Of a DNA stretch of 64,000 nucleotides, positions 7,824 through 17,060 are shown piece by piece. The stretch is from NCBI GenBank assembly GCA_017463585.1, contig JAFTOX010000013.1, positions 62,001 to 126,000 of the forward strand. The letters are read 5' to 3'. Under the pieces are notes generated by a model. It was not told where the DNA came from. It made no database searches and was given only the letters and a program-made list of their open reading frames with translations. Source of the stretch: Rikenellaceae bacterium. GTDB taxonomy: Bacteria > Bacteroidota > Bacteroidia > Bacteroidales > Rikenellaceae. Each line of letters opens with the position of its first letter. Positions within the stretch are counted from its first letter, which is position 1. The translations under genes and the position numbers were made by a program.

Positions 7824-10661
7824 TTACTTAACAAGGAAATTCATAATGCCGTTCATCACCTGTGCGCGGTTCGACTCACCGATGATCGACTCGAACGGGA
7901 AGCCCAGAACGATGATACGCTGATCACCATCGTAAGCCACGCCAGCGTTCATACTTGTATCCGAGTAACGATACAGACGCATACCCTTCTTGTCGGTGGG
8001 CTCCAAAGCGTCGGGAGCCTCAACACGATACTGCGGCTGACCCTCCTGAGTCATAAACACACACGCAGGCAGTTTGAAGCCATTGCGATCGCCATCGACG
8101 CTCATCACAACGCCCGTCTGGCTCGAATGGTTGTTACGCTGCTGGTAGTGCAGAACCTCCTTCATAAAGTCGATAACCTCCTTATTGTTCTCGATCACTG
8201 CGTCGCTACCTACGTATGCACCCGTAATTAACAGAGGAATGCGCAGATCCTGCAACGAGCGCAGTGCTGCCATCATCTCGGGAGTATAAACCGTGAAGTC
8301 GGCCTTTATCTCCTTATTATAGAGGTGCGAAGTCTTCTGCTCACCCATAATCAGATCGACTGCTGCGTAGGGCGTAGCGTTGAACTTAGGATTCTCGAAT
8401 GCTGCACGGCTTGCCGAAACGAAACCGCGACCTGCGCCAGCCAATGCATTACCGTGAACGGTCGTAAAGTTGAACTTGTTACCCGCAACGACAACATTGA
8501 AGCCCTCCGAGCCACTCGCGCCCCAACCCGGGCAGTCGTCATCGAGCCAATCGTTTGCGCGGTAGTAGTCGTAAGGCTTACCAACCCAATAGGTATTGAT
8601 ATTGTCAGCAACGCCTTCGTCCTCCCACCAAGCAACGCCTGCCATCTCGCCTGCGTCGAAGAACAGAGGAGCAGCAACGCGGGTGAAACCATTGACGATC
8701 AGCACGGGACGCTGATTCTCATACAGACAAGCGGTCATCTCCTCCGAGGGGAAACTCTCGCCACCTTCGTTCACAGCCGACACGCGGAACGAGTACTGAA
8801 CACCCCACTCGGGCAGCTCGAACTCGTACGAAGTACCGTTCACAACAACACCGTTGTCGAAACCTGCGTCGCCACGGCGGGTGTAAACGCGATACGACTT
8901 AGCTACTGCGGTGGGTTCCAGCGGATCGACCTGCTCAGCCCAAGTCAGGCGCACCTTGCGACCGCTAACGGGCGTTACGGCAAACTCAACGGGAGCCAAA
9001 GGCTGGATCACGCAGTCGTTACCCGTGAGGAAACGAACCATACCCTTGTAGATTGCACGACTCACGGTGAAACGGAAACGAGGATCGAGGTGGTAGCGGT
9101 TATCGGCCAAGTTCTGGTGCGACAACAGCTCCAACAACATACAAGGAACATCGGGCTTCCAAGCCTCGTGATAAGCTGCATCACGCAACTCGCGGCGAGG
9201 CCAATTAGGCTCGTGCAGAGCGCGAACGTCGTTGCAGATCTGAGTCTGGACTGCGTCAGCCAGATCGCGGCTGAGCATCTTCGGGCGACCGTCCGTAAAG
9301 TTGCTCATACGGCTCTGCTCCTCGGTGTAGGTGCTATAAATCATCAAAGTACCAACGATGGTCGAGTCCTTGGTCGTACCAGCGTCGGTATGGAATGCGA
9401 ACGACAGGTCGATCGGAATATTCATCTGGTCCTTCATATGGTTAACCCAGAACGAACGCGAACGATAGTCGTCGTTATAATCATTCTTGAATCCCGAAGG
9501 CGAGTAGATGCTATCGGGCAGACCTGCTGCTTGCAGATAGTAACGCGAGCCCTCAGCAAATGCAACTGCGCCGCTGAGCATATTATCCTTACCGCGAGCT
9601 ACACGACCCCAGCCGCCACCAAAGCGAACTGCGTCGGTCGAAACCACTGCATCTGCGGGGCAGTTCTCCGATGCACGAACGGTCACCGAACCCTGCTCAA
9701 CATTCTGACCCGCAGCGAAACGGAACGTACCCAGATAGTACCACGTGCGACCGTCAGCCTTCTGATCAACCTCGAAGCGGGTTACACCGCCCGTGTGGCG
9801 CACCTCATAGATAGCCTTGCCTGCCTTCTCGCCCTCGTTACCCCACGATACATAAACGGGATAGTCGCCAGCCTGACGGAACGCGGGAGTATAGACTGCC
9901 GAATTCTTCGAGCTACGGTTGTCAGCCTTGAAACGCAGATAGGTACCCATACGGAAGGGATTCTCGTCGTTATAGATGATATCCTTGTGCAGATAACCAG
10001 CCTCAACAGCCTCCCACTTACCCTTGCGGCGGAGCAACTTGCTGTTAGCGCGGTCGTTATCGACCACCTCCAACAGACCATACGGATCACGCTCACGAGG
10101 CATATAGACCTCAGCACCTGCATTCTCCAACATCGGAGCGAGGTAAGCGTTGATGTAACCCGTCGAAGAGATATCCTCAACGGTCGAGTGGCAGCGAGCA
10201 CGCTGGAACTCCCAACGATTCAAACTCGGCTCATAGAACCAACCGTGGCTTGCCCACGTTGCGATCGAGCGACCGCTCAGACCCTTGTCATAAGTGGGAC
10301 GATCGAGTTTACGTACGATCTGGTCGTGTGCCTCAACCTTACCACGCGATACGTCGGTAATGAAATCGGCAAGCGGACGATCGAAAACGGTCAGATCCAT
10401 CGGCATTTCAGCATACTCAGCGCCGAGCGAGTCGCGCAATTCAGCCTCGATAGCAGTGATGGTCTCCGCAAAAACGGGTGCCTTCTGGACGTTTTGATTG
10501 AGTTTTACGACCACGCGGCCGTCAACAAGATCAGCATCATCGACACGGAATGTCGAGAACTTAGCGTTCTGCAACAATTTCTCTGTTGCAGGACGATTAG
10601 GTTGAGCGGCAACGAGTTGCATAGCAACTACGGCCGACAACATCAGGAGTGTTTTTCTCAT
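7824..10661 (-). CDS. N-acetylmuramoyl-L-alanine amidase-like protein with golvesin/Xly-type and Fn3 domains
   Basis: 945 residues with a Sec signal peptide (MRKTLLMLSAVVAMQLVAAQ). A golvesin/xanthan-lyase-type carbohydrate-binding region falls near residues 250-350. An Amidase_3-like segment with SFAFHTDAGT and PCMLLELLSHQN is near 400-560, and a fibronectin III-like repeat near 575-660. The last ~280 residues hold an aspartate- and tryptophan-rich domain I do not recognise. It probably strips peptides from exported glycan. It heads the minus arm of the recycling locus, divergent from murK. Confidence 0.78.
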   Translation of the reverse strand: MRKTLLMLSAVVAMQLVAAQPNRPATEKLLQNAKFSTFRVDDADLVDGRVVVKLNQNVQKAPVFAETITAIEAELRDSLGAEYAEMPMDLTVFDRPLADFITDVSRGKVEAHDQIVRKLDRPTYDKGLSGRSIATWASHGWFYEPSLNRWEFQRARCHSTVEDISSTGYINAYLAPMLENAGAEVYMPRERDPYGLLEVVDNDRANSKLLRRKGKWEAVEAGYLHKDIIYNDENPFRMGTYLRFKADNRSSKNSAVYTPAFRQAGDYPVYVSWGNEGEKAGKAIYEVRHTGGVTRFEVDQKADGRTWYYLGTFRFAAGQNVEQGSVTVRASENCPADAVVSTDAVRFGGGWGRVARGKDNMLSGAVAFAEGSRYYLQAAGLPDSIYSPSGFKNDYNDDYRSRSFWVNHMKDQMNIPIDLSFAFHTDAGTTKDSTIVGTLMIYSTYTEEQSRMSNFTDGRPKMLSRDLADAVQTQICNDVRALHEPNWPRRELRDAAYHEAWKPDVPCMLLELLSHQNLADNRYHLDPRFRFTVSRAIYKGMVRFLTGNDCVIQPLAPVEFAVTPVSGRKVRLTWAEQVDPLEPTAVAKSYRVYTRRGDAGFDNGVVVNGTSYEFELPEWGVQYSFRVSAVNEGGESFPSEEMTACLYENQRPVLIVNGFTRVAAPLFFDAGEMAGVAWWEDEGVADNINTYWVGKPYDYYRANDWLDDDCPGWGASGSEGFNVVVAGNKFNFTTVHGNALAGAGRGFVSASRAAFENPKFNATPYAAVDLIMGEQKTSHLYNKEIKADFTVYTPEMMAALRSLQDLRIPLLITGAYVGSDAVIENNKEVIDFMKEVLHYQQRNNHSSQTGVVMSVDGDRNGFKLPACVFMTQEGQPQYRVEAPDALEPTDKKGMRLYRYSDTSMNAGVAYDGDQRIIVLGFPFESIIGESNRAQVMNGIMNFLVK

Positions 10662-10736
10662 TGTGATTATCGGTTTCTATTGGTTATCATTAAGTTAGTT
10701 GCCAAACTGCTCGCACAACGGCACAATTTGACAATT

Positions 10737-10744
10737 CAAATATA
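10737..10744 (-). promoter_or_regulatory. -7 box for amidase/AmpG operon
   Basis: Minus strand reads TATATTTG, an exact TAnnTTTG match, about 75 nt upstream of the amidase start within the AT-rich divergent region. Confidence 0.5.
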
Positions 10745-10826
10745 TAACTTTTTCGCCAAATATCAATGAGTTCTACAAATAAAATAAATAAATATTAAAT
10801 TATTATGAATTTTCGGTAAATTTGTT

Positions 10827-10834
10827 TATATTTG
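10827..10834 (+). promoter_or_regulatory. -7 box for murK-murQ
   Basis: TATATTTG on the plus strand, 66 nt upstream of the murK ATG. With the minus-strand box at 10737 it makes a divergent promoter region of about 240 bp. The only candidate -33 is weak. Confidence 0.55.
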
Positions 10835-10900
10835 TCATTCGAAAGAATTTAAAAAAATTAAAATCAAATATAGTTACTAACAAAAATAACCTTTGCAATT

Positions 10901-11752
10901 ATGTACATTATTGCTGACAGTGGCTCGACCAAAACCCAATGGTGCGTAGTGGACGCACAGGGTGTCGCTACATCTTACTACACCTCTGGTATCAACGCTG
11001 TGATGATGACCAGCGACTCGATCAAAGCAGTCCTCACTGAGGAATACACCGGTCCCAAAGAGGGCATCGAGGCAGTCTATTTCTATGGCGCAGGTTGCGG
11101 CCCGGCTTTCCCCGCTGCTACCGCTACCCTCGCTGAGGTTGTCAACGAATTCTTCGGCTGCGCTAAGCTCGAAGCTACCAGCGACCTCGTTGCTTCGGCT
11201 CGCGCCGTGTGCGGTCACGAGGCTGGTATCGCTTGTATCCTCGGTACGGGTGCCAATTCGTGCTACTACGACGGTAAGGAGATCGTTAAGAACGTTCGTC
11301 CGCTCGGCTTCATCTTGGGCGACGAAGGCAGTGGCGCCGTAATGGGTAAGAAACTGCTCGCTGACGTACTTAAAGGCCTCTTCCCCGAAGACCTGACCAA
11401 GCTCTTCTACGAGGACTACCCCTACGAGTACATCGACTTCATCAACAACGTTTACAACAAGCCCCGCCCTCAGCCTAACCGCTTTATGGCAAGTATGACC
11501 CGCTTCCTCTCGAAGCACATCGATCGCCCCGAGTGCGCTAAGATCGTTGAGCAGTCGTTCACCGAGTTCGTTGAGCGTAACATCTTGCAGTATGAGCAGG
11601 CTAAGGAGTGCCCCATCTCGTTCGTAGGTAGCATCGCTTACTACTTCCGTCCGCAGTTGGAGAAGGTGCTGAACGCTTACGGCTTGAAGATCGGCAACAT
11701 CTCGCAGGTTCCGATGGAGGGTCTGGTTGAGTATCACAAGAATGTAAAATAA
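10901..11752 (+). CDS. murK: N-acetylmuramic acid / amino-sugar kinase (BadF/BadG ATPase family)
   Basis: 283 residues, ASKHA fold. It shows the phosphate-1 loop ADSGSTKTQW at residues 5-14, the phosphate-2 LGTGANSCYY and the GDEGSGAVMG motif typical of the GlcNAc-kinase/MurK group. The likely reaction is ATP-dependent 6-phosphorylation of MurNAc (and perhaps GlcNAc) freed from muropeptides. murQ lies 25 bp downstream, so the product would be passed to MurQ. Annotated elsewhere often only as ATPase; the specific name rests on this pairing. Confidence 0.85.
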   Translation: MYIIADSGSTKTQWCVVDAQGVATSYYTSGINAVMMTSDSIKAVLTEEYTGPKEGIEAVYFYGAGCGPAFPAATATLAEVVNEFFGCAKLEATSDLVASARAVCGHEAGIACILGTGANSCYYDGKEIVKNVRPLGFILGDEGSGAVMGKKLLADVLKGLFPEDLTKLFYEDYPYEYIDFINNVYNKPRPQPNRFMASMTRFLSKHIDRPECAKIVEQSFTEFVERNILQYEQAKECPISFVGSIAYYFRPQLEKVLNAYGLKIGNISQVPMEGLVEYHKNVK

Positions 11753-11777
11753 TCATCAAAAACAATAACAAACTACT

Positions 11778-12599
11778 ATGGCAGAATTTATCAAAGTTAC
11801 CGAGCAGTCGTCGCTCTATGACAACTTGGAGCAGATGAGCGTTACCGAGCTGCTCACCAACCTCAACAACGAGGACCAGAAAGTGGCTATCGCCGTTCGT
11901 GAGTCGATCCCCGTAATGGCCGCTTTGGTCGAGAAGATCGTCGAGCGTATGGAGAAGGGCGGTCGCGTATTCTACATCGGTGCAGGTACCAGCGGTCGTC
12001 TGGGCGTGCTCGATGCATCGGAGCTGCCTCCCACCTATGGTGTTTCGCCCGATCTGGTTATCGGTCTGATCGCTGGTGGCGACAAGGCTCTGCGCAGCGC
12101 TGTTGAGTCGGCTGAGGACGATGCTCACAAGGCTTGGAATGAGTTGAAGGAGTTTGACGTGAATGAGCTCGACACCCTGATCGGTATCGCTGCTTCGGGT
12201 ACCACCCCCTACGTTATCGGCGGTCTGCGCGACGCTCGCGAGAATGGTCTGCTGACCGGCTCGATCACCTGCAACCCCAACTCGCCCGTAGCTGCTGAGG
12301 CTGAGTACGCAATGGAGGCTGTTGTAGGTCCCGAGTTCGTAACCGGTTCGACCCGTATGAAGTCGGGTACGGCTCAGAAGCTGATGCTCAATATGTTGAG
12401 CACCTCGATTATGATCCGTATGGGACGTGTTAAGGGTAATCGTATGGTTAATATGCAGCTCACCAACGCTAAGTTGTGGGATCGCGGTACCCGTATGATT
12501 ATGGGCTCGACCGATCTGTCGTATGACGATGCACACGCATTGCTCGAAAAGTACGGCTCGGTGAAGGAGGCTCTGGCAGCTTACAACGCTGAGAAGTAA
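11778..12599 (+). CDS. murQ: N-acetylmuramic acid 6-phosphate etherase
   Basis: 273 residues with a SIS domain. MurQ removes the lactyl ether from MurNAc-6-phosphate, giving GlcNAc-6-phosphate and D-lactate. The family signatures GAGTSGRLGVLDASELPPT (residues 66-84), IGIAASGTTPYVIGGL and TGSTRMKSGTAQK are all intact. Cytoplasmic. It is the second gene of the murK-murQ operon and is closed by a terminator 20 bp after its stop. Confidence 0.97.
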   Translation: MAEFIKVTEQSSLYDNLEQMSVTELLTNLNNEDQKVAIAVRESIPVMAALVEKIVERMEKGGRVFYIGAGTSGRLGVLDASELPPTYGVSPDLVIGLIAGGDKALRSAVESAEDDAHKAWNELKEFDVNELDTLIGIAASGTTPYVIGGLRDARENGLLTGSITCNPNSPVAAEAEYAMEAVVGPEFVTGSTRMKSGTAQKLMLNMLSTSIMIRMGRVKGNRMVNMQLTNAKLWDRGTRMIMGSTDLSYDDAHALLEKYGSVKEALAAYNAEK

Positions 12600-12618
12600 T
12601 CTTAGGTTCGCCTTACGA

Positions 12619-12656
12619 AAAGACCGCACCTCGAAAACGAAGTGCGGTCTTTTATT
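12619..12656 (+). terminator. Terminator after murQ
   Basis: Stem AGACCGCAC(C)TCG / CGAAGTGCGGTCT with a 4-nt loop, followed by TTTATTTATT. Confidence 0.88.
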
Positions 12657-12800
12657 TATTCAAGATTCACCCGCCATATGGGCGGGTTTTACTTTTTTTG
12701 ACTTTGACACAAATGAGTGGCACCTTCGTGGGCTGGGGCGGTCGCCCAAAGGGCGAGCCCACGAAGGTGTGCGATTTGAGCCAAATCGCCTTTGTACCAA
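12657..12800 (+). repeat. Hairpin repeat element, copy A
   Basis: The element begins with TTCAAGATTC, then a palindrome ACCCGCC-ATAT-GGGCGGGT (12669-12687) and a T-rich TTTGACTTTGA stretch. The core is a perfect 14-bp stem (12721-12734 with 12756-12769). It encloses a G-rich one-sided bulge GGGGCGGT and an inner hairpin CGCCC-AAA-GGGCG (12743-12755). A second hairpin, GCGATTT/AAATCGC, follows at 12771-12789. Architecture is shared with copies at 17905, 19595, 57697 and 62511. It sits between the murQ and HerA terminators. Confidence 0.8.
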
Positions 12801-12802
12801 CA

Positions 12803-12832
12803 AAAAAAGGTCGCCCCACAAGGCGACCTTAA
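12803..12832 (-). terminator. Terminator after HerA-like gene
   Basis: Minus strand reads AAGGTCGCC, a 6-nt loop, GGCGACCTT, then a T-run, 23 bp after the stop of the ATPase gene. Confidence 0.85.
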
Positions 12833-12854
12833 TTACGTAAATCGACAATCGCTC

Positions 12855-14441
12855 TTACTTCAAAATCTTCTTCAAGGTTTGATTGACGATTTGGCGGGTA
12901 GCGGTGGTGGTTGCCGACTGGGCAGCCTTGCCCAAAATCGACTTACCACTCGACTTCGAGCCACCCGTCAGCGACTTTGCCAGCGAGGTGCTCACGCTAC
13001 GAATAAAGCTCGTCGCCGCAGCACCAACCAACGTGCCGAGCAGTCCGCGACCTACGCCGCTACGCTCCTTCTTGGCACGCTCCTTCTCCTCCAAAGCGGC
13101 ACGTTTTGCCTCCTCTTCGGCTGCCGCAGCCTCCGCCGCAGCCTTCTCAGCCTCAGCGTTTTGCTCGGTCAGTACCTCGTAAGCACTCACGCGATCAACC
13201 GCCATATCGTAGGCGCGGATTCCGACAGGTGCCGACGCCATCAGCACACGACGCTCGTCATCGGTAATTGCACCGATCTGACTCAGCGGGAAGAGAATCT
13301 TGGCACGCTCGACCATCGACGGAGCACCCTTTGGATCAAGGAACGAAACCAGAGCCTCGCCCGTGCCCAATTCCATAATTGCCTGCTCGGTCGAGAACGA
13401 CGGATTGGCACGGAAGGTCTGCGCAGCCGAGCGCACTGCCTTCTGATCCTTCGGCGTAAATGCGCGCAGAGCGTGCTGGATACGGTTACCCAACTGACCG
13501 AGAATCTCCTCGGGAATATCGGTCGGCGACTGAGTTACGAAATAGACACCCACACCCTTCGAGCGGATCAGTCGAACGACCTGCTCGATCTTATCGACCA
13601 GCGCTTTCGACGTGCCATCGAACAACATATGCGCCTCGTCGAAGAAGAATACCAACTTAGGCAGTTCGGCATCGCCCACCTCGGGCAGATTCTCATACAG
13701 CTCCGACAGCAACCACAACAAGAAGGTCGAGTAGAGTTTGGGGTTGAGCATCAGTTTATCAGCTGCCAGAACATTCATCACACCACGACCGCCCTCAGTC
13801 TGAATCAGGTCGAAGATATTGAATGCAGGCTCACCGAAGAACTTATCGCCACCCTCGCTCTCGATTGCCAGCAACGAGCGCTGGATCGCACCGATCGATG
13901 CCGACGAGATGTTGCCATACTCGGTGGTATATTGTTTTGCATTCTTAGCCACATAGTCGAGCATCAGTCGCAAGTCCTTCAAGTCGATGAGCAGCAGGCT
14001 GTTATCATCGGCAATGCGGAACACGATATTGAGCACGCCGCTCTGTGTTTCGTTCAGTTGCATCAAGCGCGACAGCAGCTGCGGACCCATCTCACTCACC
14101 GTCGTACGCATTGCGTGGCCACGCTCGCCATAGACGTCGAACACACGCACGGGGCAACCCTCAAACTGCGGATCGGTGATACCGAACTCGGCGCAACGCT
14201 TCTCGATGAAACCACTCATCGCACCCTTCTGGCTGATACCCGAAAGGTCGCCCTTCATATCGGCCATAAAGCAGGGCACGCCCGCCTGCGAGAAGGTCTC
14301 GGCCAGCACCTGCAATGTTACGGTCTTACCCGTACCCGTCGCACCGGCAATCAAGCCGTGGCGATTGGCCATACTACCCTCGATCGAGATCTGTCCCGAC
14401 GGACCGTGAGCAACGTATAATTTTTTATCGGCAGTGTACAT
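12855..14441 (-). CDS. HerA-like DUF853 ATPase
   Basis: 528 residues. Walker A GATGTGKT is at about residues 33-40 and Walker [13 protein letters not shown] near 258, with an arginine-containing [20 protein letters not shown] segment typical of DUF853/HerA-like P-loop proteins. A Glu/Ala/Lys-rich coiled-coil region (about 425-470) precedes a Ser/Thr-rich tail. HerA relatives translocate DNA in end resection or defence. No nuclease partner is adjacent, so the role is unknown. It may be cotranscribed with rpiB (9-bp gap). Confidence 0.85.
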   Translation of the reverse strand: MYTADKKLYVAHGPSGQISIEGSMANRHGLIAGATGTGKTVTLQVLAETFSQAGVPCFMADMKGDLSGISQKGAMSGFIEKRCAEFGITDPQFEGCPVRVFDVYGERGHAMRTTVSEMGPQLLSRLMQLNETQSGVLNIVFRIADDNSLLLIDLKDLRLMLDYVAKNAKQYTTEYGNISSASIGAIQRSLLAIESEGGDKFFGEPAFNIFDLIQTEGGRGVMNVLAADKLMLNPKLYSTFLLWLLSELYENLPEVGDAELPKLVFFFDEAHMLFDGTSKALVDKIEQVVRLIRSKGVGVYFVTQSPTDIPEEILGQLGNRIQHALRAFTPKDQKAVRSAAQTFRANPSFSTEQAIMELGTGEALVSFLDPKGAPSMVERAKILFPLSQIGAITDDERRVLMASAPVGIRAYDMAVDRVSAYEVLTEQNAEAEKAAAEAAAAEEEAKRAALEEKERAKKERSGVGRGLLGTLVGAAATSFIRSVSTSLAKSLTGGSKSSGKSILGKAAQSATTTATRQIVNQTLKKILK

Positions 14442-14450
14442 CGTGCGGTG

Positions 14451-14894
14451 TTATTTAGCGGGTTGAACGGGAATCTTCTCGACGCGACGCTGGTGGCGAC
14501 CACCCTCGAACTCAGCCTCGAAATAGGCCGTCAGGATTGCCGTAGCCTCGTCGTTGTCGATGAAACGTGCAGGAACAACGCAGATATTTGCGTTGTTATG
14601 CTGCTTAGCCAGAGCCGAGATTTCGGGAGTCCAGCACAGAGCCGCACGAACGCCCTGATGTTTATTGAGGCTCATCGAGATTCCGTTACCCGTGCCGCAC
14701 ATCGCAACACCGCCATCGACCTCACCCGACTCGACAGCCGACGCCAGAGCGTGAGCAAAATCGGGATAGTCGCAGCTCTCCTCGCTCGGACAGCCATAGT
14801 CATACACCTCGTAGCCCTTTGCTCCGAGCCAACCGATCAAATACTCTTTGAGTTGAAAACCTGCGTGATCTGACGCGATACCAATCTTTTTCAT
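14451..14894 (-). CDS. rpiB: Ribose 5-phosphate isomerase B
   Basis: 147 residues. It begins IGIASDHAGFQLKEYL and has GVAMCGTGNGISMSLNKHQGVRAALC, the RpiB/LacAB active-site region with the catalytic Cys and phosphate-binding loop. It interconverts ribose 5-phosphate and ribulose 5-phosphate in the non-oxidative pentose phosphate pathway. Length fits the family. Confidence 0.95.
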   Translation of the reverse strand: MKKIGIASDHAGFQLKEYLIGWLGAKGYEVYDYGCPSEESCDYPDFAHALASAVESGEVDGGVAMCGTGNGISMSLNKHQGVRAALCWTPEISALAKQHNNANICVVPARFIDNDEATAILTAYFEAEFEGGRHQRRVEKIPVQPAK

Positions 14895-14934
14895 AAGTTC
14901 TATATTTTTATGTGTTTACGTTCTTCTCAAAGTA

Positions 14935-14942
14935 CAAAGTTA
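14935..14942 (-). promoter_or_regulatory. -7 box for rpiB
   Basis: Minus strand TAACTTTG (TAnnTTTG) about 40 nt before the rpiB ATG, in the region divergent from the sigma factor gene. Confidence 0.55.
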
Positions 14943-14972
14943 AACTTTTTTGCGAAAAAATCGCGTTACGAT

Positions 14973-15000
14973 GCAACGAAATTACCTATTTTTGCGTCTA
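14973..15000 (+). promoter_or_regulatory. ECF-type promoter of the sigma factor operon
   Basis: GCAAC (14973-14977), 17 nt, then CGTCTA (14995-15000) followed by TATATA. The same arrangement occurs before nigD (GGCAC, 17 nt, CGTCTA, TATA). CGTC-type -10 boxes are usual for ECF sigma factors, so this is a likely autoregulated promoter. A housekeeping -7 box TATTTTTG (14987-14994) directly abuts the CGTCTA, so both forms of polymerase may read it. Confidence 0.65.
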
Positions 15001-15067
15001 TATATAAAAAGGCACGCCAACTGCACGTTGCCCGACCCAAAAACCAAACGAAAGAAGCCCCGAAAGA

Positions 15068-15595
15068 GTGGAACTCGAACAGATAATCGACGGCTGCCGC
15101 AAGGCCGATAACCACGCCCGACGCGAACTCTATGAGCGTTACTCACGCCTCATATTCGGTGTGCTGTGCCGTTATGTGCCCAATCGCGCTGAGGCCGAAG
15201 ATCTGTTGCACGATGCGTTTATCACAATCTTCACGCGCATTGGCGAGTATCGTGGCGAAGGGTCGTTTGAGGGTTGGTGTCGTCGCATTGCCGCCAATAC
15301 CGCTATCGACCACTTGCGACATAACAATCGCTTGGAGATGACCGAGATCGAGAGCAATCTCGAAACGGTCAGCCGTTCGGCCGTCAGCCCCGAAATTCTC
15401 GACCGTTATACGGCAGAAGAGGTGGTGGCATTGATGGAAAAACTTTCGCCCGTGGCTCGTGCAGTGGTCAATCTGAGGGTGGTCGAGGAGCTTGATTATC
15501 ACCATATTGCCGAGATATTAGGAGTGAAGGAGAGCACTGCCCGATCGCAATTCCGACGTGCCCGCGAAACACTATTGGAACTTTTGAGAAAATAA
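15068..15595 (+). CDS. ECF RNA polymerase sigma factor (Das type, partner of Dma)
   Basis: 175 residues. Sigma region 2 spans about residues 20-90 (RYSRLIFGVLCRYV, AEDLLHDAFITIF, FEGWCRRIAANTAIDHLR). Region 4 is near 115-172 (SPVARAVVNLRVVEELDYHHIAEILGVKESTARSQFRRAR). The start is GTG at 15068; no in-frame ATG gives the full region 2. The anti-sigma gene starts 17 bp downstream. In Bacteroides, sigma factors paired with Dma proteins control outer-membrane vesiculation through NigD; the same trio is present here. Confidence 0.93.
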   Translation: MELEQIIDGCRKADNHARRELYERYSRLIFGVLCRYVPNRAEAEDLLHDAFITIFTRIGEYRGEGSFEGWCRRIAANTAIDHLRHNNRLEMTEIESNLETVSRSAVSPEILDRYTAEEVVALMEKLSPVARAVVNLRVVEELDYHHIAEILGVKESTARSQFRRARETLLELLRK

Positions 15596-15612
15596 GAAAA
15601 ACACGATAAGAT

Positions 15613-16983
15613 ATGAACGAACAATACGATAAATTCGAGAAGCGACTCGCCGATCAGCTCGCCAATCACAGCGTCGATGCCCCAGCCGATATGTGGGATC
15701 GCATTGCCGCCTCGATGGCCGAGATTGACGCCGCCGCAAAGCCCGTCACACCGTCCATCACGATCGCTCCGCACCGCCGTCAGCGACTCGGCGTGCGACG
15801 CGCTTGGCAGTATGGCATTGCTGCAATGCTGCTGTTGGGTATTGGATTGTTAGCCAATCGTTTAGTACGCCTTGCACCGCAGCCCGACCAATCGGCGCTG
15901 TTGGCTGAGGCGACCGTGCTTTACGATCCCGCAACCACTCCGAACAAGGAGTCGATCGAGGAGCCGACGACCACCGATCCGATCGAAAAGATTGCGGGTA
16001 CTCCGACGAGATTTGCGACGAAATCCGATCCGAAAACCTCGTCGAAAATTGCGCAAAACGAGGCTTTCACGGTGACTTCGGACATCTGCGAAATTGACTA
16101 CTCGGACGAAACGGTAGCGACTGTCGATCCCGCCGAAAGTACCAATAATCACGTGTCGGTCGAGAGTGCCGCAAGCAACGATAATCATAAGCAGTCGGAC
16201 AAAAACACCGACGGCACTCCGTCCGCACGTGAGCAGTTCCAAAGGCGTCTGCAAGAGGTTATGGCGGAGCAGAACGTGCGTCGTGGCGGTCGCCTGACCA
16301 CATCGCTCTATGCCTCGAATTTGAGCGGCGGCAACAGCACCCGAGCCTCGCAAAAGCGTATGGCTGAGGCGGGTATGATCAAGACCGAGGTACTCAACTC
16401 GTCGCACGGCGAACTTATCGAAAGCATCACCTCGTCGAACCTCTCGATACGCCACCAGCCCGAGACCGAGCTGAATCATCGCATTCCGTTCACGGTGGGC
16501 GTGGGCGTGCAGTACGAGCTGACCGACCGCTGGGCAATCGAGTCGGGCGTGACCTACACCTATCTCCACTCGACCGGCAAGTCGGAGGGTATGTTCGTCT
16601 ACCACACCTCGCAGGAGTTGCACTACGTAGGCGTTCCGCTCTCGGCGAGCTACAAGTTTATCGACGGTGGACGTGTCGAGATGTATGCACGTGCGGGCGG
16701 TGCGGTCGAGCGTGCGGTGTCGGCTCGCAAGGTACAGACCACAAGCACCCCCGACGAGAGCAGCAAAAGCAGTGTAACTCAGAAGATTAACTGCAAAGGC
16801 GTTCAGCTATCGGCTGCCGCAGCCGTTGGTGCCGAGGTGAAACTCTCGCAGCGTGTGGGTCTTTACGCCGAGGTGGGCGCAGGCTACTTCTTCGAGAACA
16901 ACCAGCCCCTCAGCTACCGCACCAGCAACCCTCTTTCGCTCACTCTGCAAGCGGGTGCGAGGATACATTTTGGAACAAAATAA
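15613..16983 (+). CDS. Dma-type dual membrane-spanning anti-sigma factor
   Basis: 456 residues in three parts. A cytoplasmic N-terminus of about 60 residues (MNEQYDKFEKRLADQL, APADMWDRIAASM) resembles anti-sigma domains. One membrane helix lies near 68-86 (YGIAAMLLLGIGLLANRLV). A long low-complexity, probably disordered region (about 90-280) precedes a C-terminal outer-membrane beta-barrel-like domain (about 290-456, PorT-like, alternating strands to the end). This matches the Dma family described in Bacteroides thetaiotaomicron, which crosses both membranes. There is no signal peptide at the N-terminus, as expected for that topology. It sits directly after its presumed sigma partner. Confidence 0.85.
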   Translation: MNEQYDKFEKRLADQLANHSVDAPADMWDRIAASMAEIDAAAKPVTPSITIAPHRRQRLGVRRAWQYGIAAMLLLGIGLLANRLVRLAPQPDQSALLAEATVLYDPATTPNKESIEEPTTTDPIEKIAGTPTRFATKSDPKTSSKIAQNEAFTVTSDICEIDYSDETVATVDPAESTNNHVSVESAASNDNHKQSDKNTDGTPSAREQFQRRLQEVMAEQNVRRGGRLTTSLYASNLSGGNSTRASQKRMAEAGMIKTEVLNSSHGELIESITSSNLSIRHQPETELNHRIPFTVGVGVQYELTDRWAIESGVTYTYLHSTGKSEGMFVYHTSQELHYVGVPLSASYKFIDGGRVEMYARAGGAVERAVSARKVQTTSTPDESSKSSVTQKINCKGVQLSAAAAVGAEVKLSQRVGLYAEVGAGYFFENNQPLSYRTSNPLSLTLQAGARIHFGTK

Positions 16984-17013
16984 CAAAAAAGTGAAAAAAA
17001 TTTGACACCACGT

Positions 17014-17041
17014 GGCACATTTTGGGGTGTTCGTGCGTCTA
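17014..17041 (+). promoter_or_regulatory. ECF-type promoter before nigD
   Basis: GGCAC (17014-17018), exactly 17 nt, CGTCTA (17036-17041), then TATAATA, ending 20 nt before the nigD start. It mirrors the promoter at 14973-15000, so the adjacent ECF sigma factor probably drives nigD. Confidence 0.62.
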
Positions 17042-17060
17042 TATAATAGAAGGATAAAGT

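Noticed and set aside
8325-10769. 814-codon plus-strand ORF opposite the amidase gene
   Set aside because: It is the mirror frame of a gene with a signal peptide and recognised domains. Composition is Arg/Thr/Ile-rich without domains, and it would run into the amidase promoter.
12855-14441. HerA-type defence island
   Set aside because: No NurA, Sir2, DUF4297 or other defence partner is encoded beside the ATPase; rpiB is its only close neighbour.
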